Source: Bradyrhizobium neotropicale (GTDB lineage: Bacteria; Pseudomonadota; Alphaproteobacteria; Rhizobiales; Xanthobacteraceae). Taken from it: a stretch of DNA of 64,000 nucleotides. Position 1 is the stretch's first letter. The number at the start of each line of letters is the position of its first letter. The stretch is taken from contig NZ_LSEF01000073.1 of NCBI RefSeq assembly GCF_001641695.1, forward strand, positions 19,754 through 83,753. Reading direction: 5' to 3'. The position numbers and the translations under genes were made by a program. This document shows positions 53,116 through 61,052 of the stretch, one piece after another. The notes under the pieces were generated by a model. That model saw only the letters and a list, made by a program, of their open reading frames with translations. It ran no database searches and was not told the origin of the DNA.

Positions 53116-53144
53116 GTCCAGTCAGTAATGACCCCTTACTGGAC
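53116..53144. promoter_or_regulatory. Palindromic site upstream of the basic-protein gene
   Basis: GTCCAG at 53116-53121 with AGTAA at 53124-53128 faces TTACTGGAC at 53136-53144. It lies about 26 bp before the start of the 147-residue gene and could be an operator for it. Confidence 0.4.
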
Positions 53145-53153
53145 ACTCCTTTT

Positions 53154-53190
53154 GAAAACCCTCGCTTCGCAGGCGGGGGTTTTCGTTTTT
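53154..53190. terminator. Rho-independent-type terminator, probably bidirectional
   Basis: GAAAACCCTCGC (53154-53165) pairs with GGCGGGGGTTTTC (about 53172-53184), one G-U pair included, followed by GTTTTT on the plus strand. It lies 41 bp after the tape measure stop on the minus strand, so it probably ends the leftward morphogenesis operon; the T run is stronger on the plus strand. Confidence 0.7.
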
Positions 53191-53230
53191 CAGGGGCTAT
53201 ATAGCGGCGAGCTACAGGATCTCGCGCTGT

Positions 53231-55456
53231 TTATCGCCGCATCCAGCCGCCCGGCCGTGTCGCGGTCCTGAGTTCATCGGCGATCATGGTCCTGATGTGA
53301 TGCTGCGCTGCCTGGGCGATGTTCTCGCCCATGCGCGCGTGATCCTGCTCCGACATGCCGGGGTTGCCCTGCACCGAGACGGAGATCGACGGCGCGATGA
53401 CGCTCTGATGGCTGGCGATCATGGGCGCGGCCGGCGAGCCGCCGCCGACCAGTCCGCCATCGGCGAACCGGGGCACGCCGCGATTGATCGCCTCAAGGAC
53501 GGCGCGGTGTTTCCTGGTCGACTCCGCGTTGATCACATACTCGCCCGGCGACAAGCGGGCCAAAACCCGGTCATCGCGGGGACCGCCTGGGCCAGTAACC
53601 TCGCCCCCATCGCTGAACATCGGGAAGCTCAAGCCGCCAGTGCCGGCGCCAAGGCCGGATGACATGACGGGCGCAGATCCAGAGCCCAGGCCGAACAGGC
53701 TTCCGAATCCGGAGAGCAGTGGCTTCACGATCAGCGCTTGATTCGCCATCTGCAACAGCGAGCGGGCGAAGCTTGAGACGAAGGATTGCAGTGATTGTGT
53801 CGCGCTCTTGGTGCCCATCTCGAAATCGGTCAGCGGGCCGTTCAGCGAGTTGCTGAACGCGTCCCCCACCCCCTTCAAGGCGTTGTTCACCCGGATTGCC
53901 GCCGCCTCAGTGGAAGCGAGGGCGCGGGGAACGTCGTTTCCATAGACGCCACGAAGCTCTTGCGCGATCTGCACGTCTTCCGGCGACATGAGCGCGGTCT
54001 GCCGGCCGAAATCGATCTGGGATTGAACCTTTGCCTTCGCCAGCGCGTCCGCCGCCTCGCTAGCGCGGTTCTGTAGCTCCCTAAACTTGGCCGCTTGGTC
54101 GGCGGTCTCTTTGCCGCCGTTCGCCTGCACGGCGGCGGTTTCCTGGGCCTCCGCCCGAAAGCGAGCCAGTGCCGCTTCACCCAGGCCTACCGCCTTGGTG
54201 TCGGCTTCCATTTGCTGAGTGTGCCGGCGTAGAGAGTTGATCGCGGAATCGACCTTGTCGTCCTGGTTGGCCGTGGGCGCGCCTGGGGCTTTCGACGTGT
54301 CGCGGCGAACACCCGACTGGACGTTGCTCGCCTCCTGCATGGCGCGCTGCACGTTGGCCGGGTTCATCATGGCCGCCCGCAGCCTGTTCGTGCCGTCCAG
54401 GCGCTGTGCGTCGATGCCCGTCTCGATGCCGAGCGAAGCCGGGTCCGAATTCAGGCCCAGCGCGCCGGTCATCTCGGTCATGCGGGTCCAAATCGACGAG
54501 CTACCCATGGCCGCGAAGCCATCGGGGATCTGCTTGAGCAACCCGTAGAGCTTGTCCGCCAGCCCGACGAGCTCGGCAAACACCTCGACAACGCTGGTCC
54601 AGTTGCCCTTGAAGTTGATACCGAGCTGGGCCATGTCTTGCTGAATGGGCTTCCATTTGTCGGCGAGAATCTTTTGCGCCTCGTCCATGCGGTCGCGGAG
54701 CTGGATCGCCCGGCCGATATCGTCTTGGCTGACAATCTCCGCCTTGTTCATGGCGTCGGCCTTTTGCAGCATCTGATCCAGGTAACCATTATCGGCGCGC
54801 AACGCCGCCGCGACCGGCTCGCCGAATGCCTTGCTGGCGATATCCAGAGCTGCGAGGCGCTCGCCTTTCTGCATCGCCTGATCAATCAGCGACACGATCG
54901 CGCGCAACCTCGTTTCCGTGGTTGAAGCTCCGGCAAACTGTCCGACGCCGCCATTGCCCGCGAAGTTCCCAGCCTTCACAAGGGCGTCAATCCGTTGCTG
55001 GAGATCGCTTCCGCCAAGCTGTTCGGTCGACGCCTTGTTGAAGTTCTGTAGCGCCTCGGTCACATGATCGATCGAAAGCGCCGCATTTGGCGCGCTCTTG
55101 GTGAAACGCTGAAAGAAATCGGTCGAGACGCCGGCCGATCCAGCTTTAGAGGCGATGGCGTTGAACGCTTCGATTTGCTGGCCCGCAAGCTCAACGCTCT
55201 TCTTTAGAAATGCGAATGTGTCGACAACTGCGGTGACGCCGAGGGCGATCGGCCGGATGACCGTGAGCAGCCGCCCAAAGGCGAGCGTTGCAGCGCCGGC
55301 CGCGCCCTGCGAGGCGAGGAAACCGGCTGACATTTTGATGGTCGTGGCGGTAACCGCGCGCGCCGCGTTCGCAGCGAGCACGGAAGTTTCATTCATCTGG
55401 CTCTTGAAGGTATCGAGCCCGGTGACTTTGATCGGGATATTAAGCGCGGGCGTCAT
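53231..55456 (-). CDS. Phage tail length tape measure protein
   Basis: A 741-residue protein. Its length is typical of a short siphovirus tail. The N-terminus has long hydrophobic helices (ALGVTAVVDTFAFLKKS) and the C-terminal signature GPRDDRVLARLSPGEYVINAEST is characteristic. It is the last gene of the leftward operon and is followed by a terminator. No tail tip or fibre genes follow it, which is unusual. Its start overlaps the upstream gene by 17 bp. Confidence 0.9.
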   Translation of the reverse strand: MTPALNIPIKVTGLDTFKSQMNETSVLAANAARAVTATTIKMSAGFLASQGAAGAATLAFGRLLTVIRPIALGVTAVVDTFAFLKKSVELAGQQIEAFNAIASKAGSAGVSTDFFQRFTKSAPNAALSIDHVTEALQNFNKASTEQLGGSDLQQRIDALVKAGNFAGNGGVGQFAGASTTETRLRAIVSLIDQAMQKGERLAALDIASKAFGEPVAAALRADNGYLDQMLQKADAMNKAEIVSQDDIGRAIQLRDRMDEAQKILADKWKPIQQDMAQLGINFKGNWTSVVEVFAELVGLADKLYGLLKQIPDGFAAMGSSSIWTRMTEMTGALGLNSDPASLGIETGIDAQRLDGTNRLRAAMMNPANVQRAMQEASNVQSGVRRDTSKAPGAPTANQDDKVDSAINSLRRHTQQMEADTKAVGLGEAALARFRAEAQETAAVQANGGKETADQAAKFRELQNRASEAADALAKAKVQSQIDFGRQTALMSPEDVQIAQELRGVYGNDVPRALASTEAAAIRVNNALKGVGDAFSNSLNGPLTDFEMGTKSATQSLQSFVSSFARSLLQMANQALIVKPLLSGFGSLFGLGSGSAPVMSSGLGAGTGGLSFPMFSDGGEVTGPGGPRDDRVLARLSPGEYVINAESTRKHRAVLEAINRGVPRFADGGLVGGGSPAAPMIASHQSVIAPSISVSVQGNPGMSEQDHARMGENIAQAAQHHIRTMIADELRTATRPGGWMRR

Positions 55457-55781
55457 CGGGCTTTCCTACGTAAAGGGCCATGAGGACATCTGCCGCAACG
55501 GCAGCATTGGCCGCGACGGGGGCGCCCCGAACGTGCTGATCCAAAAGCTTGTCGGCGTCGCGTTCGGACATGCCAGAGCCGATCAGGCCCAACTCTAGAA
55601 TGCGCTCGATATCGTCGATCGAATAGGCGCCAGTCTCAAACCCAAGCAGGAGCGATGCCGGCGGCTTCCCGTTGATGCCGCGATAGCTCAGCACACGGCG
55701 AACCCAGGGATAGTTTAGGTTCAAGCCATAGGTTTGTTCGCCCCAGGTGATCGTTCGGGCGCACGGGTCAACTTCACTCAT
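55440..55781 (-). CDS. Gene transfer agent-like / phage tail assembly protein
   Basis: A 113-residue protein at the position of a tail assembly chaperone, directly before the tape measure gene. ITWGEQTYGLNLNYPWVRRVL and ILELGLIGSGMSERDADKLLDQHV suit the small tail-chaperone-like families of alphaproteobacterial phages and GTAs. No slippery sequence for a programmed frameshift is seen in the 17-bp overlap with the tape measure gene. Confidence 0.6.
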   Translation of the reverse strand: MSEVDPCARTITWGEQTYGLNLNYPWVRRVLSYRGINGKPPASLLLGFETGAYSIDDIERILELGLIGSGMSERDADKLLDQHVRGAPVAANAAVAADVLMALYVGKPDDARA

Positions 55782-56170
55782 TTCAAAACCTCACTAACTG
55801 CATCATTGATTGCTTCTTGGATCTCGGGTTTGAGCGCGCGGTAGGTCGGCCAGAAAAACGGCCGCGCCGCTTGCCGCGAGGTGCCGTATTCAAATGCCTC
55901 GCTGTAGTCATAGGGGACACCGGACCCATCGCGGACTTCCTTGGTCGTCATGTCGCCGCCGGCCTGAACGATGTATTCGAGTTCATTAGCGCCGGGAGCC
56001 ACGGTGCAGGACGCTTCCAAGGCGCCCGTCTCCGGTGACTCTTCAAGCGCCCGCAATGCATCGCGTTGCGCGTCCGAAAGGCGGAAGGCCTGTTCGCGCA
56101 GCACGTCGCTAAGGCGCTCAGTGAGCTTGTCGGGTAGCGATTGCAGGTAGTCGTCGAGGTCGTCACTCAT
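55778..56170 (-). CDS. HK97 gp10-like phage tail completion protein
   Basis: A 130-residue protein. An N-terminal amphipathic region (LQSLPDKLTERLSDVLREQAF) is followed by VPYDYSEAFEYGTSRQAARPFFWPTYRALK, which matches the gp10 family pattern where EyGT and PaRPF sit before a long helix. Start ATG 56170. 4-bp overlaps on both sides show translational coupling. Confidence 0.75.
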   Translation of the reverse strand: MSDDLDDYLQSLPDKLTERLSDVLREQAFRLSDAQRDALRALEESPETGALEASCTVAPGANELEYIVQAGGDMTTKEVRDGSGVPYDYSEAFEYGTSRQAARPFFWPTYRALKPEIQEAINDAVSEVLK

Positions 56171-56520
56171 GTGGCACCAAAGTATTCCCGAAACGTCGCC
56201 GTGATCGTGTTCGGGGTGTCCGAGACCCTTGAGAACTCCTTGCAGGTCCACTTGCGCGTCACCCCGTCGCGCAGCGCGTAATAGAACGGGATCGTGCCCT
56301 TGTGCGCGACGAAGAAGTTCATGATCGTGTCAGCGTCAGCGTCGAGCAGCGCGGCCCAGTTCAGCGCCGCGACCTGTCGAATATTGTTGATACCGTCCGG
56401 AGATCCCTGGGTGTAGCCGTCACCGAACGGCGCCTCTAAGGTTTTGACCTCGGGCGTCATCTTGGTGCCGGGCGACTGAGGGACCGGCGGGGCGAAGGTG
56501 TCGAGATCGTCTTGGCTCAC
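56167..56520 (-). CDS. Phage minor tail protein (lambda gpM-like)
   Basis: A 117-residue protein. APFGDGYTQGSPDGINNIRQ and a short KWTCKEFSRV segment resemble lambda gpM (FGDGYxQ motif). It would join the tape measure or tail tip complex. 4-bp overlaps with terminase and the gp10-like gene. It lies directly after terminase, an odd place for a tail gene. Confidence 0.7.
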   Translation of the reverse strand: MSQDDLDTFAPPVPQSPGTKMTPEVKTLEAPFGDGYTQGSPDGINNIRQVAALNWAALLDADADTIMNFFVAHKGTIPFYYALRDGVTRKWTCKEFSRVSDTPNTITATFREYFGAT

Positions 56521-58157
56521 GTCACAAAGTCTCCGGCGGTTAGTCTGGGGTCATCCCAAAGCGAGGGGCCGGTGTCGCCGGCCGCAGCACGCGAGCAGGC
56601 CATCCAGGTCGCCACGGCCCCGTCGATCCTGTCCGTGCTCTTGCCCTTGTGCATCACGCGATTGCCGGCGCTGTCGGTATGGATAGCCACGTTCTGCATG
56701 CACCAACGCAACACCGGATGTGCGCCGTGGCGGAAGTTGCCGCTGATGATCGCGGCCTCAAGCGTGTTGAGTGCCGGCGATTGTGTCACCCAACCTTGGC
56801 GGATGGTGACGACCGGAAACCCTTCGTCGATCAGAGGGGTCATGACGGCGCGCGCATAAGCCACGTCAAAACCGACTTCGCGAACCTCAAACCGTTCGGC
56901 GAGACCGCGAATGTAGTCCGCGATTGCAGATTCATCGATCACGTTGCCCGGCGTGGCTGTCAGGAAGCCATCGCGCCGCCACTGCTCATAGTTCACGCCG
57001 TCAACGTCGCCGCGCCGGACAATGTCAGCCTCGGGACAAAAGAAGTGCGGCAACACCGTGTAGGTGTCGTCATCTTTGAAACACGCAACCACGGCCGAGA
57101 GGTCGGTGGTCTTGGACATGTCGACACCAATCCAGCACGGCTGGCCGTGCAAGGCCTCGTAGTCGATCGGATCGCCGCCCAGGTCATAAATGGTGAGGTC
57201 GACAAACGACGACGTCGTTTTCGCCTGCCAGAGGTTCAAGTTGAGCTGGAGGAAGCTCTGTCGTTCGGACGGAGAGTCGATCGCCTTCTTTACCTTGTCG
57301 CGATAGGCGCCAAGGTTGGGATAGCCGTAGCGCATGCCGGGGTTCAGGGCCTTCCAAACGGCCTCGCTCTTCCAGTCGTCGCCTTCCTCCATCATGAAGA
57401 TGACGGGCAGCGTCGCGGGATCTTCGATCTCGCCCTTCTGCACCTTGATTGCGTGCTGAACGATCTCGAATGCCAGATTGTCCTCGCCGCGACCGGCAGT
57501 CGTCGCGACGACCATGAGCGTTTCGGGGATCTTGACCAGGGCGGAGTCCAGAGCCTCCCACTGCGATCGGCCAGCGCGGCCTTCCCAGGCGTGCAATTCA
57601 TCGGCAATGACGACCTTGGGCGTCTTGCCGTGCTGCACCTTGCCGTCCGACGCGACGGCCTTGTAGCGGATGTTGTCCCGGCCGAACGTCATCGTGTGAT
57701 TGTTGCCGCGCAGGATCCGCATGTGCTTGGACAGGCGCCGATCGTGTTCGATGATCAGAGCGGTCTCTTGGAACAACTCCAGCGCCTGCTCATGCGCTGA
57801 TGCTGCCGAGACAATGAGGCTTCCGGGCTCGCGCTCCGGTCCGATCAGGTGCAAGAGATTGATCGCTGCCGCCAGAGACGTTTTACGACCGCCCCTGGGC
57901 AAGAGAAGGATGACGCGGCGGACAATGCGCGAGCCCTTGCGCGCGACCAGAATGCCGTCGTCGTAAACGTCCTCAAGGTGGCGCGGGCCGTAGACCTTGA
58001 GAAGGATGCGCTCTTGCCACGGGTCCAACTGGAACGGATTTCCGAGCGCGCGGTTTTTCGGATGCTTCAGCCTCCGAACCCATTCGACCGCTTGAGCACC
58101 ATACCCGAAGGGGTCCGGGATCTCGGACTCGTCATCAATCCAGGAGGGAGTCAGCAT
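56517..58157 (-). CDS. terL: Phage terminase large subunit
   Basis: A 546-residue packaging motor. The ATPase Walker-A-like motif is LLPRGGRKTS (86-95), atypical as in many HK97-type terminases, with a downstream VVIADELHAW (Walker B). The nuclease half starts near residue 340 with IGVDMSKTTDLSAVVA. The start overlaps the small-subunit stop by 23 bp. It cuts concatemeric DNA and drives it into the prohead. Confidence 0.92.
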   Translation of the reverse strand: MLTPSWIDDESEIPDPFGYGAQAVEWVRRLKHPKNRALGNPFQLDPWQERILLKVYGPRHLEDVYDDGILVARKGSRIVRRVILLLPRGGRKTSLAAAINLLHLIGPEREPGSLIVSAASAHEQALELFQETALIIEHDRRLSKHMRILRGNNHTMTFGRDNIRYKAVASDGKVQHGKTPKVVIADELHAWEGRAGRSQWEALDSALVKIPETLMVVATTAGRGEDNLAFEIVQHAIKVQKGEIEDPATLPVIFMMEEGDDWKSEAVWKALNPGMRYGYPNLGAYRDKVKKAIDSPSERQSFLQLNLNLWQAKTTSSFVDLTIYDLGGDPIDYEALHGQPCWIGVDMSKTTDLSAVVACFKDDDTYTVLPHFFCPEADIVRRGDVDGVNYEQWRRDGFLTATPGNVIDESAIADYIRGLAERFEVREVGFDVAYARAVMTPLIDEGFPVVTIRQGWVTQSPALNTLEAAIISGNFRHGAHPVLRWCMQNVAIHTDSAGNRVMHKGKSTDRIDGAVATWMACSRAAAGDTGPSLWDDPRLTAGDFVT

Positions 58158-58500
58158 CGCTGTCGTCTTCCCGGATGGATGGCCGCGAGCGCGAGGTCGG
58201 CGTCAGGCCAAGCTCGGCCGCGAGCTGACGCGCCGTCACCATGGCCTTATCCTGCATGCGGACCAACTTGTGATCGATGCCGGCGCGTAGCAGTAGCTCA
58301 AGCTCGCGGATGCGGCCGATCGCGAGGCAGTAGCTTTCCAGGCAGCCGAGATCGGCCAGCGTGAGGATGCGGCGCTTGGCAAGCTCCGGCATGACGCGGC
58401 GCCATTCGGCTTTTGCGTGCTTGCTCAACCACGTCGGCGGCCGGGTCGAGGCGTCGAGCGCGTTGGCGTCGGCCTGTAGCTCTGGTTTGCGGCCCTTCAC
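58135..58500 (-). CDS. terS: Phage terminase small subunit (P27 family)
   Basis: A 121-residue P27-type small terminase. It opens KGRKPELQADANALD, then PPTWLSKHAKAEWRRVMPEL and LESYCLAIGRIRELE. GTG 58500 is preceded by GAGG with a 6-base gap and overlaps the stop of the HNH-like gene as GTGA; I reject the longer frame to 58605. It recognises the packaging site. Confidence 0.9.
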   Translation of the reverse strand: MKGRKPELQADANALDASTRPPTWLSKHAKAEWRRVMPELAKRRILTLADLGCLESYCLAIGRIRELELLLRAGIDHKLVRMQDKAMVTARQLAAELGLTPTSRSRPSIREDDSDADSLLD

Positions 58501-58784
58501 GCGGGCCTCAATGCTAGATTGGTCCACCGGTTGTCGTCGAGAATGCCGTTGATGCGACGCACGCGAAATCCCGTGGGCCACGAGCCGGTCATGTAGAGCC
58601 AGCAAAGGCGCGAAGCCTGATAAAATCGCCCATCGATACAGATCCGGCGGTGACCAACGCTGTTGATATTGCCAGCAATGTCACCTGTCTTTGCGCGGCG
58701 GGAATTGGTGTTGGCCTTCCAACGGAAGATGCCGGTGGCGGGGTCATACGTGAGCAGTTGCCGGAGGCGTTCAGCGGTGATCAT
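58497..58784 (-). CDS. Degenerate HNH endonuclease-like protein
   Basis: A 95-residue protein with the fold of AP2/HNH phage nucleases: LTYDPATGIFRWK at the start, YQASRLCWLYMTGSWP, then RINGILDDNRWTNL. The catalytic DH of the usual VDHINGxxxDNR is R76-R77, and the histidine of the usual AHRLAWL is S58, so the active site seems lost. The size is half of the normal 150-180 residues. It is translationally coupled to terS (4-bp overlap) and to the head closure gene. It may have kept DNA binding only. Confidence 0.8.
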   Translation of the reverse strand: MITAERLRQLLTYDPATGIFRWKANTNSRRAKTGDIAGNINSVGHRRICIDGRFYQASRLCWLYMTGSWPTGFRVRRINGILDDNRWTNLALRPA

Positions 58785-59101
58785 GGGCCAACCTTCTCCA
58801 CCGTGAGGTCCAGGCCGCGCCGCCGGCCAAGCTCTTTGATGCTGACGATCTGGTATTGCCGGCCGTCATAGGTGACGCGGTTCTCGAGACTGACGCCATC
58901 GAGCCAGCGGATGCGGAAGGTCCGCACAATGTCGGTGGTGTGGCCGCGAGCGCCTTCCTTGTCGTCGGTGGCGTGCTGCAAGAGCTGGGCGCGCATGGTG
59001 GCGATGGTCGTCCAGGTCGGAGCGGCCGCGCCATAGAGGTCCGGCGCGGTCATGGCGATGGCCTGGATCTGGATAACGCGGTCGAGGTTGCCGGCCCTCA
59101 T
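58781..59101 (-). CDS. Phage head closure (head-tail adaptor) protein
   Basis: A 106-residue protein of the HK97 gp7 / SPP1 gp16 family. MRAGNLDRVIQIQ at the start, and TFRIRWLDGVSLENRVTYDGRQYQIVSIKELGRRRGLDLTVEK at the end, are typical. It plugs the head after DNA packaging. 4-bp overlaps to neighbours. Confidence 0.88.
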   Translation of the reverse strand: MRAGNLDRVIQIQAIAMTAPDLYGAAAPTWTTIATMRAQLLQHATDDKEGARGHTTDIVRTFRIRWLDGVSLENRVTYDGRQYQIVSIKELGRRRGLDLTVEKVGP

Positions 59102-59520
59102 GCCGCCCTCGCTTTCACGATCGCCGCGACCGTGACAATGCCGTGGCTGTAGGAGCCGTGCGGATCGCGGAGGTAGCGCGTTTGGGTGGCCTGCATGTCA
59201 TGGACGGTGAAGCCGTCGATCGGCAGCACGCCATCGGCCTGGGCGTCGATCCGCAGCGCCGCCACGATAGCCGAGACGGCCTCCTTACATTGGACTAGGC
59301 CGGGCTCCTGAAACCATACGTGCAAGGTGGCGTGTGTGGTCGCGTCCCAGCGCCGGAGGATGGTCTGGCTCTCGCCGATGTAGACGGCCGGCATGATCTC
59401 GGGGCGGCCGGTGGCGTCCACCACATGGTCAGCCTGGACCAGGGTCATCAGCTCCGGGCTGGCGATCAGGCGCTCGCGGATGGCCTTCTGAAGGGCGAGA
59501 GACGGGTCTGAAGTGGTCAT
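59098..59520 (-). CDS. DUF3168 phage tail terminator protein
   Basis: A 140-residue DUF3168 protein: PSLALQKAIRERLIASPEL, YIGESQT, HVWFQEPGLVQCKEAVSAI, then DMQATQTRYLRDPHGSYSHGIVTV. It caps the tail tube. ATG 59520 is the start; the frame to 59751 runs through unrelated sequence. Confidence 0.88.
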   Translation of the reverse strand: MTTSDPSLALQKAIRERLIASPELMTLVQADHVVDATGRPEIMPAVYIGESQTILRRWDATTHATLHVWFQEPGLVQCKEAVSAIVAALRIDAQADGVLPIDGFTVHDMQATQTRYLRDPHGSYSHGIVTVAAIVKARAA

Positions 59521-59521
59521 T

Positions 59522-59809
59522 TTAGAACGAGAACGCGCGGTAAGGGGCCAACAGATCGAGGAAACCGAACGGCAATGCTGACGCGGTGACGCCCACAAGG
59601 CTGGCCTCGCGGTTCTCATAGAGGTGCGCGGCCAATTGCAGGATCGCCTCATTGATCGCCGCCGGAGTGGTGTCCAGGCTGGGATCTGACGCGGTATAGG
59701 CGCCAACCCATGCCCTCGCGGCCTCAAGTTTGCCCGTGAGGAGCTGGTCATCCTGGTCGGTGGTGAGGTTCAGGTGCGCCTTGAGGTCGGCCAAAGTGAC
59801 TGCGGCCAT
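59522..59809 (-). CDS. Phage head-tail connector protein (gp6-like)
   Basis: A 95-residue protein. VTLADLKAHLNLTTDQDDQLLTGKLEAARAWV and INEAILQLAAHLYENREA are the characteristic helices of the gp6/DUF3199-like connector, which forms a ring under the portal. It is one base from the DUF3168 gene. Confidence 0.88.
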   Translation of the reverse strand: MAAVTLADLKAHLNLTTDQDDQLLTGKLEAARAWVGAYTASDPSLDTTPAAINEAILQLAAHLYENREASLVGVTASALPFGFLDLLAPYRAFSF

Positions 59810-59811
59810 GG

Positions 59812-60135
59812 TCAGAAAATCTCCAATTTGGGCGTCTCTTGCGCGGAGGGAATGTGCCGGTCGTCGGCGCTTTTTGGGTGGGGTTGACCCACCCCCGGGG
59901 TATGTCGTTGTGAGGCCACGATGGCGCGCTCGGCTTCGTCGCGCTGCGCTGCCAAGTGCTGGTCGAGGCCATGACGTAGCTCAGCCATCTGCTCCTCCAT
60001 CTGGCGCAGACACTGGCGCACCGAACGTGTCATCTTGCGGTGTGCAGCATGCATGTCGCGCTGGTAGTCGAGCAGCGCAGGCAGCGAGTCTGCGAGCGTC
60101 TTGCTTGAACGTTTGGGGTTGGGCTTAGCGGTCAT
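59812..60135 (-). CDS. Hypothetical phage protein with coiled-coil
   Basis: A 107-residue protein. The helical centre (MHAAHRKMTRSVRQCLRQMEEQMAELRHGLDQHLAAQRDEAERA region, about residues 30-73) suggests a coiled coil; the C-terminus is proline-rich. ATG 60135 lies inside the end of the HNH gene (11-bp overlap). Unknown function. Confidence 0.6.
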   Translation of the reverse strand: MTAKPNPKRSSKTLADSLPALLDYQRDMHAAHRKMTRSVRQCLRQMEEQMAELRHGLDQHLAAQRDEAERAIVASQRHTPGVGQPHPKSADDRHIPSAQETPKLEIF

Positions 60136-60460
60136 CTCGGCGCTCTTGTGATTGCTTGGTGCTGTTGTGGTGATGGGCACAAAGGGGCTGCCAGTTGCCC
60201 TTGTCCCAGAACTTGGCCCTGTCGCCGCGATGGGGCGTCTTGTGATCGACCACGACGGCAGGCTTGCCGCACATGGCGCAATCCGGGTGTTTGTCGAGGA
60301 AGGCGCGGCGTGCCAGCTTCCATCGGCTGTCATAGCCACGATCGTTCGCATTGGGCCGGCGCCGATCGTTCTCGGCCTTGCGTTTGATCTGGCATTCACA
60401 GAGGTCGGTTGCAGCGATGATCTTGCCGCAGCGACATACGCGGCGAGGTTTCCAGGCCAT
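60125..60460 (-). CDS. Phage HNH endonuclease (HK97 gp74-like)
   Basis: A 111-residue HNH nuclease. Zinc cysteines C9, C11, C21, C23 and C61/C64 and the nuclease motif V71-D72-H73, N89 and LCAHHHNS (95-97) are present, so it looks active, unlike the one at 58497-58784. HNH proteins of this kind assist terminase in cleaving packaging DNA. In HK97-like phages the gene is beside terminase; here it is about 1.6 kb upstream of terS. Confidence 0.88.
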   Translation of the reverse strand: MAWKPRRVCRCGKIIAATDLCECQIKRKAENDRRRPNANDRGYDSRWKLARRAFLDKHPDCAMCGKPAVVVDHKTPHRGDRAKFWDKGNWQPLCAHHHNSTKQSQERRDDR

Positions 60461-61041
60461 CAGCGCGGCCTCACATGGTTGGTCATGTCGCCGATGGCGT
60501 TGAGGTCAGCCTTCATGTCGGCGAACGACTTGTCCGCTACGTCTGCGGTCTGCTCCTCTTTGCCGCCGCCGAAGATCGCCTTGAGCATTTCCATGCGGCC
60601 CTTCTGGGCGTTGACGATCTCCGAGATCGTTGCGTCCCAAACGTCCTCGGGAGCCCAACCAAGCCAGCCGGTGCCGATCTGGAAGAGCTGGGTGAAGTAA
60701 TCATCGAACGGGACAGGTTTGCCCGTCTGCGGTCCATCGGTGCTGCTGGCGTTGGCGCCGCACAGGATGACGACGAAGTCTTGAAGCTGGTCTTTTGCGC
60801 CCAGGAGGTCGCGAACCACGGCATTGCCAGCGAGCGCGTAAGCCGCCCAGGCCTTCTGATCCACGATGGTCGCGTTGATGAGATCGACGGCGGTCGTAAC
60901 GCTCCCTTCTGCGAGGTAGCGCGAGAGGTTGTGGAAGCCGTCGTAACGCTCGTATAGGATAAATGCGGCTCGCAGCGACGGCTTCAAGTCGAAAGACTTG
61001 TCGCCGAGCTGGAGGGCAAAAGTATTCGCTGCGAGCCGCAT
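60460..61041 (-). CDS. Putative tail assembly chaperone-like protein
   Basis: A 193-residue protein. LRAAFILYERYDGFHNLSRYLAEGSV and FQIGTGWLGWAPEDVWDATISEIVNAQ resemble the tail-chaperone family of rhizobial GTAs and phages (GWxPxxxWxAT pattern). Its place directly after the capsid gene rather than before the tape measure is odd. One 1-bp overlap with HNH, and 11 bp after the capsid stop. Confidence 0.55.
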   Translation of the reverse strand: MRLAANTFALQLGDKSFDLKPSLRAAFILYERYDGFHNLSRYLAEGSVTTAVDLINATIVDQKAWAAYALAGNAVVRDLLGAKDQLQDFVVILCGANASSTDGPQTGKPVPFDDYFTQLFQIGTGWLGWAPEDVWDATISEIVNAQKGRMEMLKAIFGGGKEEQTADVADKSFADMKADLNAIGDMTNHVRPR

Positions 61042-61052
61042 AGCTGTGTCCC

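Noticed and set aside
55440..55456. Possible programmed frameshift between the tail-chaperone-like gene and the next frame
   Set aside because: The overlap contains no XXXYYYZ slippery sequence and there is no second chaperone frame before the tape measure gene.
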